Of a stretch of 64,000 nucleotides of DNA, positions 40,025 through 48,517 are shown one piece after another. A program made the translations under genes and the position numbers. Numbering within the stretch: position 1 is the first letter of the stretch; the number at the start of each line of letters is the position of its first letter. The stretch is from the NCBI GenBank assembly GCA_036825755.1, contig DAISXR010000004.1, forward strand, positions 1 to 64,000. Reading direction: 5' to 3'. The stretch is from JAJFTV01 sp036825755. Lineage in GTDB: Bacteria > Chloroflexota > Anaerolineae > Anaerolineales > Anaerolineaceae. The notes below the pieces were generated by a model. That model had not been told where the DNA came from. It did not search any database and was given only the letters and a program-made list of their open reading frames with translations.

Positions 40025-41472
40025 CAACCTTACAAAACACTTTCTTTGAGCAGATCGATGAGATCAGGTGCGAATGGCATGTGCCGGGTCTTGCCCTCTG
40101 CGTGGTACAAAACGGTCAGGTGGCATTTTGCGCGGGGAGTGGATACAGAGATGTGGAGCATCAGCTCCCGGTTACTCCTCATACCCGTTTTGCAATTGGA
40201 TCTACAACGAAAGCATTTACTACTTTAGCGCTGGGAATACTGGTCGACGCCGGAAAACTGGATTGGGATACACCCGTGCGCTGCTATCTTCATGACTTTG
40301 GAATGTACGATCTTTTCGCTTCTGAACGCATCACCCCACGAGACCTCGTCACACATTGCTCCGGTTTACCCCGATATGACACGCTCTGGTACTTTGCCAA
40401 TCTGGATCGTCGCGAAATGATCAGACGGATCCGGTACCTTGAGCCCTCGTACGATTTCCGGCAGGTATACCAGTACAGCAATCTGATGTTTGCAGCAGCC
40501 GGTTACCTGATCGAGCAGATCTCCGGTGTGACGTGGGAAGAATTTGTTACCTCTCACATCCTGCAACCCCTGAAGATGACCGACTCAAGTGCAGGGCTTC
40601 CCAACTCTGTTGGCTTTGCAGATTTTGCGTTTCCCTATATGGAGCAAAACGGCTCTGCCGTACAAATCTCATTTTTTAACAAGTTAGCTATTGGCCCGGC
40701 TGGTTCGATCAGTTCCAGCGCCAGTGATCTGGCGAAGTGGTTGCTGCTCCATCTCAATGGGGGGGAGCACGCCGGGCAGTCGCTGATCTCGAAAGAAAAC
40801 CTGAGAGAAATGCATTCTCCCCAAATGGTCATCCGGGATATTGGACAATTGAGCCCCGGTGATCGTTTAGGTGGCTTTCCGGAAATCGGCCCCAGTTATT
40901 ACGGGCTGGGTTGGAGGTTGAACACCTATCGGGGTCATAATATGGTCCACCATTCCGGTTCTATCGATGGGTTCAATGCAATGGTGTCCTTTTTGCCCAA
41001 TGATGATATGGGCATCGCAGTGTTGACAAATGCAGATAACACGCTTTTACCCTATCCACTGATTTTTTCCATTTATGACCGCTTATTACAAATGGAACCC
41101 ATTGACTGGCTCCATCGCGTGAGCCAGATGCTGGCTGAAAGCGAAATAAACCCAGAGGATCCACAGGAAAACAATCGCGTCGCAGATACCCATCCATCCC
41201 ATCTCTGCCTCCAGGATTACGCAGGTAATTTTGAGCATCCCGCTTATGGTATTTTCTCGGTAGTTTTCGAAAATGATCGATTGCTTGCGCATTATTATGA
41301 TCAAACATTTCCACTGGACCATCATCACTATGATGTTTTCACATTCGCTTTTTCGCATCGTCAGGAAAAGGTGCCGGTCTCTTTTATGGGAGATAGAAGT
41401 GGGCGCATCAACCAACTCACGATCCCTTTGGAAACGGCCGTGAAAGACATCGTCTTCATCCGTAAGGATTGA
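40021..41472 (+). CDS. Class C beta-lactamase-like serine hydrolase 3 with C-terminal DUF3471-like domain
   Basis: A 483-residue serine hydrolase. The motifs are S-T-T-K (GSTTKAFTT, about 61-64), Y-S-N (YQYSNLMFA, about 157) and H-S-G (HHSGSIDGF, about 310). An extra C-terminal beta-rich domain (about 395-480, with YAGNFEHPAYGIFSV and FPLDHHHYDVF) resembles DUF3471, which is often fused to this family. There is no clear signal peptide. It is the last gene of the four-gene hydrolase operon and lies 201 bases before the catabolic operon. Confidence 0.87.
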   Translation: MTTLQNTFFEQIDEIRCEWHVPGLALCVVQNGQVAFCAGSGYRDVEHQLPVTPHTRFAIGSTTKAFTTLALGILVDAGKLDWDTPVRCYLHDFGMYDLFASERITPRDLVTHCSGLPRYDTLWYFANLDRREMIRRIRYLEPSYDFRQVYQYSNLMFAAAGYLIEQISGVTWEEFVTSHILQPLKMTDSSAGLPNSVGFADFAFPYMEQNGSAVQISFFNKLAIGPAGSISSSASDLAKWLLLHLNGGEHAGQSLISKENLREMHSPQMVIRDIGQLSPGDRLGGFPEIGPSYYGLGWRLNTYRGHNMVHHSGSIDGFNAMVSFLPNDDMGIAVLTNADNTLLPYPLIFSIYDRLLQMEPIDWLHRVSQMLAESEINPEDPQENNRVADTHPSHLCLQDYAGNFEHPAYGIFSVVFENDRLLAHYYDQTFPLDHHHYDVFTFAFSHRQEKVPVSFMGDRSGRINQLTIPLETAVKDIVFIRKD

Positions 41473-41553
41473 TCATGCACTGCTTAATTTTCAAAATGTG
41501 CATTTATAACCGGATTAAGCGCCAAATCAAAATGAATCTATCGGTGTGATAGG

Positions 41554-41576
41554 ACAGGTCAAGAGCCTGTTTTCAA
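41554..41576 (+). terminator. Weak terminator-like hairpin after serine hydrolase 3
   Basis: ACAGG (41554-41558) and CCTGT (41566-41570) pair, followed by TTTTC. The stem is only 5 bp, so it is at best a leaky terminator between the hydrolase operon and the catabolic operon. Confidence 0.3.
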
Positions 41577-41673
41577 AATCAACCAAAAACTGAAATGAAA
41601 GCAAAAAGGTAATCTGCCAATTGACAAAATCGCGATCCATTTTTCTTAGGTCGTAAAGTAAGGAGAAAAGGAA

Positions 41674-43320
41674 ATGAAACGTTTCTGTCTATTCATCAGC
41701 TTGATTGTTGTAATTTCGATGCTGGTCGCCTGCGGTAACAAAACCGCAGCGCCCGAGCAACCGACAGCTGAAGTGGGGTTGGTGGGTGAGCCCGCGCAAA
41801 CCGAACCCCAGGTGGGGGGTACCTGGGTATATGCCACCGGAGATGAGCCGGATACGCTTGATGTCCAACGCACCGTTTCAGGCGACTCAGAATTAGTCAT
41901 GTCGCTTGTAGGCGGAACCATGCTGGCAGCAGATCCGGACACGAAAGAATTTGTGCCTTACCTCGCGGAATCTTATAACGTGTCGGAAGATGGTTCGTTA
42001 TGGGAGATCAAAATCAAAGATGGGATTACCTGGCATGATGGCACGCCTCTTACCGCAGAAGATTATGTGTTTACGATGGAACGCGTTTTGGCAAATCCCA
42101 GCCCTGCTACCGGTGCAATGACAGAAGGTATGGTTTCAGTTGAAGCCATTGATGATCTCACCGTCCAAATCCATATGGATACTCCGAATTCGGGAATGTT
42201 TTTCGGGTTAACCTGCGCATATATGCAGCCACTCCCAAAACATTATATCGAAGAGGTCGGAGATGAAGAGTTTGGTCGGAATCCAATCGGCGTCGGCCCG
42301 TATAAATTTAAGGAATGGATCACCGGGGACCGCATTATCCTGGAGCGAAATCCGGATTTCAATTGGGGGCCTCCTTTTGCGCATAAAGGACCGGCGTATA
42401 TCGAGACGATTGAAATCCGTTTTGTTCCCGAATACGTCACGCGGCTGGCAGGTATTGAAACCGGCGAGATTGATTTGTCCGTAATCCAAAACAAAGATGT
42501 CAAGCGTATTCAAGGATTGGATATCGTGGATATCATCACAACCGAATTCAAAGGCGCCGGTCCATACCTGTTATTCAACGTGAGCAAACCGCCTTTTGAT
42601 GACATCCTTGTCCGAAAAGCTTTCAACCTTGCCATCAACCGGGAAGAACTGGTACAGGCTGTCTTATTGGGTTTTGGAGAGCCATTGTGGGGTGTCATCA
42701 CGCCGGCAACTCTTGGACATTGGGATGGTGATAAAGAGATCGGATACGGCTACGATCTGGAGCAGGCCAAACAATTGATGGCTGAAGCAGGTTATACACT
42801 GAACAGTGAGGGAATCCTGGAAAAAGACGGTCAGCCATTGGTACTGGAGTTCAAGGTAAGCCCATCAGAACGTGGTGATTCCATTAAAACTGCTGAAATA
42901 TTACTCGAGCAGTTTAAAGCTCTGGGTGTTGAGTTGGATCTTCGGCAGTTGGAATACGGTGTCTGGCAGAGCGAACTCACGTCAGGAAATTACACCGTGA
43001 CCATTGATTCCTGGGGTTGGGCAGAGGCACAAATCCTGATGCCCATTTTCCATTCCAGCATGATGGGTGGAATGAATGTAGGTTATGTCAATGATCCTGT
43101 CCTGGATCCCATTTTGTTGGATGCATACATCGCTTCCAATCGTGACATCCTTCAGGAAAAGCTGAATGAAGCACAAAAATATGTCATCGAACAGGCTTTT
43201 ACCGCCCCCTTGTACAGCATACAAATGAATTATGGGCTCAGTCGAAAATTCGAAAACATCAAGGTGGATTTCCTGAATGTTTATCCTGTCCTGTATGATG
43301 CGTATCTGGCGCAACCTTGA
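41674..43320 (+). CDS. Family 5 solute-binding lipoprotein of the catabolic operon (DppA type)
   Basis: A 548-residue lipoprotein. The signal peptide ends in the lipobox LVA-C20, followed by a short linker and the SBP_bac_5 domain with YNVSEDGSLWEIKIKDGITWHDGTPLT (split: EDGSLWEIKIKDGITWHDG at about 107-125). AAGGAG lies 9 bases before the ATG. It is the first gene of a same-strand unit that ends with the matching permeases and ATPases 10-15 kb downstream, an unusual split of one transporter around enzyme genes. A TTGACA (41622-41627) upstream may be its -35 box. Confidence 0.9.
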   Translation: MKRFCLFISLIVVISMLVACGNKTAAPEQPTAEVGLVGEPAQTEPQVGGTWVYATGDEPDTLDVQRTVSGDSELVMSLVGGTMLAADPDTKEFVPYLAESYNVSEDGSLWEIKIKDGITWHDGTPLTAEDYVFTMERVLANPSPATGAMTEGMVSVEAIDDLTVQIHMDTPNSGMFFGLTCAYMQPLPKHYIEEVGDEEFGRNPIGVGPYKFKEWITGDRIILERNPDFNWGPPFAHKGPAYIETIEIRFVPEYVTRLAGIETGEIDLSVIQNKDVKRIQGLDIVDIITTEFKGAGPYLLFNVSKPPFDDILVRKAFNLAINREELVQAVLLGFGEPLWGVITPATLGHWDGDKEIGYGYDLEQAKQLMAEAGYTLNSEGILEKDGQPLVLEFKVSPSERGDSIKTAEILLEQFKALGVELDLRQLEYGVWQSELTSGNYTVTIDSWGWAEAQILMPIFHSSMMGGMNVGYVNDPVLDPILLDAYIASNRDILQEKLNEAQKYVIEQAFTAPLYSIQMNYGLSRKFENIKVDFLNVYPVLYDAYLAQP

Positions 43321-43340
43321 AATTAATCTACACATCCACC

Positions 43341-43360
43341 GTGATGTAAGGTGCCATCAC
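43341..43360 (+). other. Intercistronic hairpin after the binding-protein gene
   Basis: GTGATG (43341-43346) and CATCAC (43355-43360) pair around an 8-base loop. Such structures after binding-protein genes often stabilise the upstream mRNA or reduce read-through. It has no T-run. Confidence 0.4.
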
Positions 43361-43441
43361 CTCAGGGAAAAACAAAATATGCAGGTAGATCGAGTCACCC
43401 GGTTATGAAATCAGCGGGTTCTACCACAGCAGGAGAACATC

Positions 43442-44638
43442 ATGCTAAATAAAAAAACTGTCCCGAGTAAGTTGGATTTCATGCAGGACACACTGGATTT
43501 TTACAATCAACTCGGCTTGGATTTCAACGTTCCGGTGACTGACTCACCTGCTGATGCCTGGATGATTGTAAATGGCAGACGGGTTCTCAATCTTTGCAGC
43601 AACATCTACCTGGGGCTTGCCAATCACCCTCAGATCAAAGAAGCAGCCAAACAGGCGATCGATCGATGGGGTGTGGGTGCCGGCGCAGTACGTTTCTTTT
43701 CCGGCACCCAGGCAATCCATGTGGAATTGGAACGCAGTCTGGCCAAATTCAAAGGAACCGAGGCTGCCATGTACACGCAGACAGGTTTTATCGCAAACCT
43801 GTGCAGTGTATCCGCGCTGATGGGCCATGAAGATGTCGTTTTTTCCGACGCATTGAACCATGCCAGTATCATCGATGGGGCGCGGTTATCGAAAGCAAAA
43901 ATCGTAGTCTATGAGCACTGCGACATGAATGATCTGCGTTCAAAAATCGAGGAAAACCTCCAGGGTCACCGGCGTGGACTGGTGATTACCGATGGCGTTT
44001 TCAGCATGGATGGCGATCTTGCCCCATTGGATCAGATCGCCTCCATTGCTGAAGAGTACAACCTGCTTACTCTGGTTGATGACGCTCACGGCGAGGGGGT
44101 AATGGGCCATGGGCGTGGGATCGTTCATCATTATGGGCTCGAGGGCAAGATCGATGTGGAAGTAGGGACTCTCTCCAAAGCGCTGGGGGTGATTGGAGGG
44201 GTTGTCGCCGGAAAGAAATTGGTGGTTGATTTTATTCGCGCCGAGGGCCGGGCACAGAACTACTCCACCGCTACTACCCCGGCAGATACGGCAGCCTGCC
44301 TGGCGGCAATCAAACTACTCTGCAAATCAACCGAACTGGTTGATCGTCTGTGGGAAAACACGCGATATCTCAGGCAAGGTCTTGAAGTGCTTGGTTTCAA
44401 CCTCGGTATTACTCAAACACCTATTTTGCCGGTACTGTTGGGTGATGTTGGATTAGCTAAAAGTTTTGAGACCTGCCTGTTCCAGGAGAATGTGTTTGCG
44501 ATTGGAATCGGGTATCCCATTGTACCCAAAGGTGCCGCACGCCTGCGGGTGATGGTTTCTGCCTGTCACAGCCGGGAAGACCTTGATTTTGCTCTGTCCG
44601 CTTTCCAAAAGGTCGGCAGAGATTTGAACATTATCTGA
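43442..44638 (+). CDS. KBL-like alpha-oxoamine synthase (PLP enzyme)
   Basis: A PLP-dependent acyltransferase of 398 residues in the family of 2-amino-3-ketobutyrate CoA ligase (KBL), 8-amino-7-oxononanoate synthase and serine palmitoyltransferase. It has LNLCSNIYLGLANHP (about 43-57), GAVRFFSGTQ-IHVELE (about 79-95, nearest to KBL), DDAHGEGVMGHG (about 214-225) and the PLP lysine in GTLSKALGVIGG (about 240-251). KBL cleaves 2-amino-3-oxo acids with CoA to glycine and acyl-CoA, or runs in reverse. An SDR follows 19 bases later, as in threonine dehydrogenase/KBL or sphingoid-base pathways. The chain length of the substrate is unknown. Confidence 0.88.
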   Translation: MLNKKTVPSKLDFMQDTLDFYNQLGLDFNVPVTDSPADAWMIVNGRRVLNLCSNIYLGLANHPQIKEAAKQAIDRWGVGAGAVRFFSGTQAIHVELERSLAKFKGTEAAMYTQTGFIANLCSVSALMGHEDVVFSDALNHASIIDGARLSKAKIVVYEHCDMNDLRSKIEENLQGHRRGLVITDGVFSMDGDLAPLDQIASIAEEYNLLTLVDDAHGEGVMGHGRGIVHHYGLEGKIDVEVGTLSKALGVIGGVVAGKKLVVDFIRAEGRAQNYSTATTPADTAACLAAIKLLCKSTELVDRLWENTRYLRQGLEVLGFNLGITQTPILPVLLGDVGLAKSFETCLFQENVFAIGIGYPIVPKGAARLRVMVSACHSREDLDFALSAFQKVGRDLNII

Positions 44639-44657
44639 GATCCAGGGAGATTATCTT

Positions 44658-45440
44658 ATGGATGAAACGAAGTCTATCGCACGTTTTTCCGGAAAGGTAG
44701 CCATTGTCACCGGTGCAGCACGAGGATTGGGCAAGGCGATTGCGCTCAGACTCGGACATGAAGGAGCTGTGGTAGTGGTCAATGATCTACGATCCGATCT
44801 GTCTGATCAGGTCGTCGATCAAATCATAGCCGGCGGAGGACAGGCAATCAAACATTTGGCAGATGTGACCGATGAGTCACAAGTGGCCGAGTTGGTTTCT
44901 TCCACGCTGGAGCGTTTTGGTACGGTGGATATTTTGGTAAACAATGCCGGTATCATGCGCACCACTCGCCCAATGGAGGATATTTCACTGGAAGAGTTCC
45001 AGTCAGTGATGAAAGTCAATGTGACCGGTGTGTTCCTGTGTATGAAATACGTGCTGCCGATCATGAAATCTAAAAAGAGCGGCAAGATTGTGAACATTTC
45101 CTCTTCCGCTGGACGCTGCATGAGTTCTTTTAATGGCGCGCACTACACTGCTTCGAAAGCAGCCATCCTGGGCTTAACCCGGCATGCCGCTCACGAATCT
45201 GCCGAGTACAACATCAATATCAACGCCATCGCACCCGGCACTTTCTTGACAGAAGGCGGAAGTGAACTGTTTCCTGAACTGACGCCTGAACTGATCCGTC
45301 AAATTGAGCAGGGTATCCCGATGCACCGCATTGGCGATCCGCAAGACAACGCCAATTTGGTAACGTTTCTGTGTTCCCAGGAAGCCTCTTATATCACCGG
45401 CGCGACCATCGACATCAACGCCGGAGAATTGATGATGTGA
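44658..45440 (+). CDS. SDR-family dehydrogenase (FabG-like)
   Basis: A classical short-chain dehydrogenase/reductase of 260 residues. The cofactor motif is TGAARGLG (about 17-24), followed by NNAG (about 95-98), the catalytic Ser in ISSSAGR, and Y-x-x-x-K in HYTASKAA (about 158-162). Asp follows the second strand (VVVNDLRSD), which favours NAD over NADP, fitting an oxidative, catabolic role. It sits directly after the KBL-like gene. It could oxidise a beta-hydroxy-alpha-amino acid to the 2-amino-3-oxo acid that KBL cleaves (inference). GGGAG lies 9 bases before the ATG. Confidence 0.87.
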   Translation: MDETKSIARFSGKVAIVTGAARGLGKAIALRLGHEGAVVVVNDLRSDLSDQVVDQIIAGGGQAIKHLADVTDESQVAELVSSTLERFGTVDILVNNAGIMRTTRPMEDISLEEFQSVMKVNVTGVFLCMKYVLPIMKSKKSGKIVNISSSAGRCMSSFNGAHYTASKAAILGLTRHAAHESAEYNININAIAPGTFLTEGGSELFPELTPELIRQIEQGIPMHRIGDPQDNANLVTFLCSQEASYITGATIDINAGELMM

Positions 45441-45443
45441 TCC

Positions 45444-46946
45444 ATGGCAATTCCATACTTTTCAACAAAGACTCGCGTGATCGTGCCGGCTGGATCGCAA
45501 GCCGGGGATCTGATTATGAATCCCTGTTACTATCGCCTACGGCAAGGACTCTTTAGGTCTGAAAAATATAATGCAGATTTTGGCACTCTGGTGGTGCCAG
45601 AGAATAGAGCAAAACCCGGATCCCGCCAAATTGCACTGCCCGTGCTCCGTATCCATGCAGTCGATCCGCATCCGTTGGAGCCTATATTCCATTTGGAGGG
45701 AGGTCCGGGAGGCAGCAATATCGAATTCGTTCCCCCGGCATGGATGCTGGAAAAGCATGACTTTGTGCTGGTTGGCTACCGTGGGGCAGACGGTTCCAGT
45801 ATTCTGAAGTGCCCTTTGATGGCCAAAGCCTCCAAAGGGATTGGAGATGACCTGTTAGGCGAGGAATCACGAGCCCTTCTTGTCGAGGCTACCCGCCAGG
45901 AAGTCCGCCGATTAGAGGAAAGCGGCGTAGACCTGGCAGGATATGTAATGACAGAGGTGATCGAGGATGTCGAAGCCGTACGCAAGGGGCTGGGGTATGA
46001 ACGCATCAATCTGCTTAGCGAAAGCTATGGTACCCGTCTGGCACAAATTTATGCGTATATGTATCCTGACAGTATTTTCCGTTCGGCAATGATGGGGGTC
46101 AACCCGCCAGGTCGTTTTGTGTTCGAGCCAGATACTACCGATTCGCTGTTGGCAAACTATGCCGACTTATGGGCAAAAGTCCCCTATTGTACCTATCGCT
46201 CAACCGATCTCCTCAGGACACTTCGTAATGTGAACCGAAATATGCCCAAACGCTGGTTATTTATACGTATTGATCGCAGTAAAACCCGCATCAGCGCATT
46301 TTCATTATTTTTCAACACGCGTACTTCTCCTTATGTTTTTGACGCTTATGTGGCAGCAGAACACGGTGACCCCAGCGGCCTGGCATTGATGTCTGCGGTG
46401 TATAACCTATTCATTCCCCGGATGATGATTTGGGGCGATCTGTTTGCCAAAGGGCACTGCGCCGACTATGATCCCAATCGCAATTACGTAGAAACACTGG
46501 AAACACCCAACTCGATTATGGGTTCGCCGCAAGCGCTGCTGATGTGGAACGCAGCTCAAGCCTGGCCGGCGACGATGCTGCCGGAAGCCCTCAGACGGGT
46601 TCAACAATGCGCTGTACAAACCCTTTTAATCAGTGGGAACCTCGATTTTTCAACCCCTGCACGCTACGCCACCAATGAGCTCCTCCCTTACCTGTCCAAT
46701 GGGCGGCAGGTGATTCTGAAGGAATTTGGACATACTGATGATATCTGGCGTTGGCAGCCTGCGGCGACAGAACGTTTATTGACTCGGTTTTTTGATAGAG
46801 GCGTGGCAGATGATTCGATGTTCCATTACCAACCAGTAAATTTCCGTGTTCGATTTGGTTTTCCTTTCCTTGCCAAAGCCCTGATGGGAATCCTCATCGC
46901 AATCTTACTGGCCATCCTGGCCATTATTTTGGTCATTCTGTTTTAG
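45444..46946 (+). CDS. Membrane-anchored alpha/beta hydrolase (proline iminopeptidase/TAP-like)
   Basis: A 500-residue alpha/beta hydrolase. The oxyanion-hole loop is HLEGGPGGS (about 74-82), the nucleophile elbow is SESYGTR (about 191-197), and the C-terminal ISGNLDFSTPARY carries the acid, with a His in FGHTDD. The layout is that of tripeptidyl/prolyl aminopeptidases (clan S33). A C-terminal hydrophobic helix (AKALMGILIAILLAILAIIL, about 476-495) suggests a membrane tail anchor. No ribosome binding site is obvious and the start is 3 bases after the SDR stop, so translation is probably coupled. Confidence 0.82.
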   Translation: MAIPYFSTKTRVIVPAGSQAGDLIMNPCYYRLRQGLFRSEKYNADFGTLVVPENRAKPGSRQIALPVLRIHAVDPHPLEPIFHLEGGPGGSNIEFVPPAWMLEKHDFVLVGYRGADGSSILKCPLMAKASKGIGDDLLGEESRALLVEATRQEVRRLEESGVDLAGYVMTEVIEDVEAVRKGLGYERINLLSESYGTRLAQIYAYMYPDSIFRSAMMGVNPPGRFVFEPDTTDSLLANYADLWAKVPYCTYRSTDLLRTLRNVNRNMPKRWLFIRIDRSKTRISAFSLFFNTRTSPYVFDAYVAAEHGDPSGLALMSAVYNLFIPRMMIWGDLFAKGHCADYDPNRNYVETLETPNSIMGSPQALLMWNAAQAWPATMLPEALRRVQQCAVQTLLISGNLDFSTPARYATNELLPYLSNGRQVILKEFGHTDDIWRWQPAATERLLTRFFDRGVADDSMFHYQPVNFRVRFGFPFLAKALMGILIAILLAILAIILVILF

Positions 46947-46974
46947 TCATCGCAACAAACGAGGTAAACAATAT

Positions 46975-47673
46975 ATGAAAAACATCGGCATAATCGGCGG
47001 GATCGGTCCTGAAGCCACCATGGAATATTACTCATATATGTTCGAAAAGGTGAGAGAGCGGATCAGTGTCGACAATGACTTTTCCTGGGTTCCCCATATC
47101 ATCATTTACAGCATGGGCAGAGAAAACTACTCGGGATCCAATTTTGGCACACCCGATAAACCTGAAAAGGTCAGAGCAGTGATTGAACAGTTGCATGCGG
47201 CCGGTGCTGATTTTGTGATCGGCGCCTGTAACGCGCTACACATTGTGTTTGACGAGCTATCCGGTACCCTTCCCATTCCCTGGATCAGCATCATGGATGC
47301 TACGGCAGAAGCCATCAAAAAGGCCAACCTGGATACGGTGGGATTACTGGGTACCTACATGACAATGACGGAAGGCTTTTATCATCGCGCACTTGCAAGC
47401 CATGGTATTAAGACGATTACCCCGGATGAAGACGATATGTGCAAAGTTGAAGAAATCATATTATCCGAATTGATTTGGAACAAAACGCTCGATGTTTCAA
47501 GGAACTGCCTGCTTGGAATCATGGAGAAACTGGTTCAAAAGGGTGCTCAGGGAATCGTCCTCGGTTGTACCGAACTTCCTTTGTTGGTGAAGCAGAAGGA
47601 CACGCCGATCCTCATTTTTCCGACCACAACCATACTGGCACAGAAAGCCCTGGATTTGGCCTGGGAAGAATAG
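46975..47673 (+). CDS. Aspartate/glutamate racemase family protein
   Basis: A 232-residue cofactor-independent racemase-fold protein. It starts IGIIGGIGPEATMEYY (about 4-19). The two catalytic Cys lie in GACNALH (about 82-88) and LGCTELPLLV (about 198-207). Both are present, so it should be active as a racemase for Asp/Glu or a related acid; maleate isomerase or hydantoin racemase activity is less likely. GAGG lies 9 bases before the ATG. In this operon it could process D-amino acids released from imported peptides. Confidence 0.88.
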   Translation: MKNIGIIGGIGPEATMEYYSYMFEKVRERISVDNDFSWVPHIIIYSMGRENYSGSNFGTPDKPEKVRAVIEQLHAAGADFVIGACNALHIVFDELSGTLPIPWISIMDATAEAIKKANLDTVGLLGTYMTMTEGFYHRALASHGIKTITPDEDDMCKVEEIILSELIWNKTLDVSRNCLLGIMEKLVQKGAQGIVLGCTELPLLVKQKDTPILIFPTTTILAQKALDLAWEE

Positions 47674-47712
47674 AGGCCCAGGATTGTAAAGACCGACCTA
47701 TTGAAGGTGAAT

Positions 47713-48510
47713 ATGGCAGAAGAAAAAAACCTCAAAGTAGTAGCTTTCAACGGAAGCCCTGATATAAGTCACTCAAACACAGCTCTCATTCTCAATCCTT
47801 TTTTGGATGGATTGGAGGAAGCCGGAGCTGAGGTAGAGCTGAACTATGTAAAAGACCTGCATATCCACCCGTGTCATGGAGATCTGTGCTGCTGGGTCAG
47901 AACACCTGGCAGGTGTTTTCAGCAGGACGACATGCAGATACTGCTTCCAAAACTGCAGCAGGCCGATATCTGGGTGATAGCCACCCCGGTCTACGTAGAT
48001 GGGGTGGTGGGACCCCTGAAAAACCTGATTGACCGGCTGGTGCCGCTTCTGCAGCCCTTCTTTACCCTGACCGATGGGCACTGCCGTCATATGGTCCATC
48101 AAGGGCATAAATATGGCAAAGTCGTCCTGGTTGCCAACTGTGGCTTCTGGGAAATGGACAACTTTGATCCATTGCTGGCCTTTATGCAGGCCCTATCCAA
48201 GAATATGTCCAGGGAGTTTGCCGGTGCTTTACTGCGGCCACATGGCGAGGTCATGCGACCCATGATGAAACAGGGAGCCGTTTTGGATGATATCTTCGCG
48301 GCTGCCAGGGATGCCGGTCGTCAACTGGCATGTCAGGGAAGCATGGATCGCCAAACGTTGGATACGATTGCCCGCGATCTGTTACCCAAGCAGACATATG
48401 TTGAACTAATCAATAAAAATTTCACCAGAACTTTGGATCGAAACAAAAACAGCGTGGCTCAGAAAGTTTTGTCGCCTGCCGAACAATTACACCAAACTAC
48501 CAGGGAGTAG
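47713..48510 (+). CDS. NADPH-dependent FMN reductase-like flavoprotein
   Basis: A 265-residue flavodoxin-fold protein. The FMN phosphate loop is FNGSPDISHSNTA (about 13-25). A Cys-rich segment follows (HPCHGDLCCWVRTPGRC, about 54-70), similar to iron-sulfur flavoproteins (Isf type), although the Cys spacing is not the canonical compact one. Then come TPVYVDGVVGPLKNLIDR and a C-terminal helical extension longer than in simple reductases. It could supply reduced flavin or electrons to the pathway, for example in place of an acyl-CoA dehydrogenase electron partner. The ATG at 47713 follows GAAGGTG. Confidence 0.8.
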   Translation: MAEEKNLKVVAFNGSPDISHSNTALILNPFLDGLEEAGAEVELNYVKDLHIHPCHGDLCCWVRTPGRCFQQDDMQILLPKLQQADIWVIATPVYVDGVVGPLKNLIDRLVPLLQPFFTLTDGHCRHMVHQGHKYGKVVLVANCGFWEMDNFDPLLAFMQALSKNMSREFAGALLRPHGEVMRPMMKQGAVLDDIFAAARDAGRQLACQGSMDRQTLDTIARDLLPKQTYVELINKNFTRTLDRNKNSVAQKVLSPAEQLHQTTRE

Positions 48511-48517
48511 AAGTACG

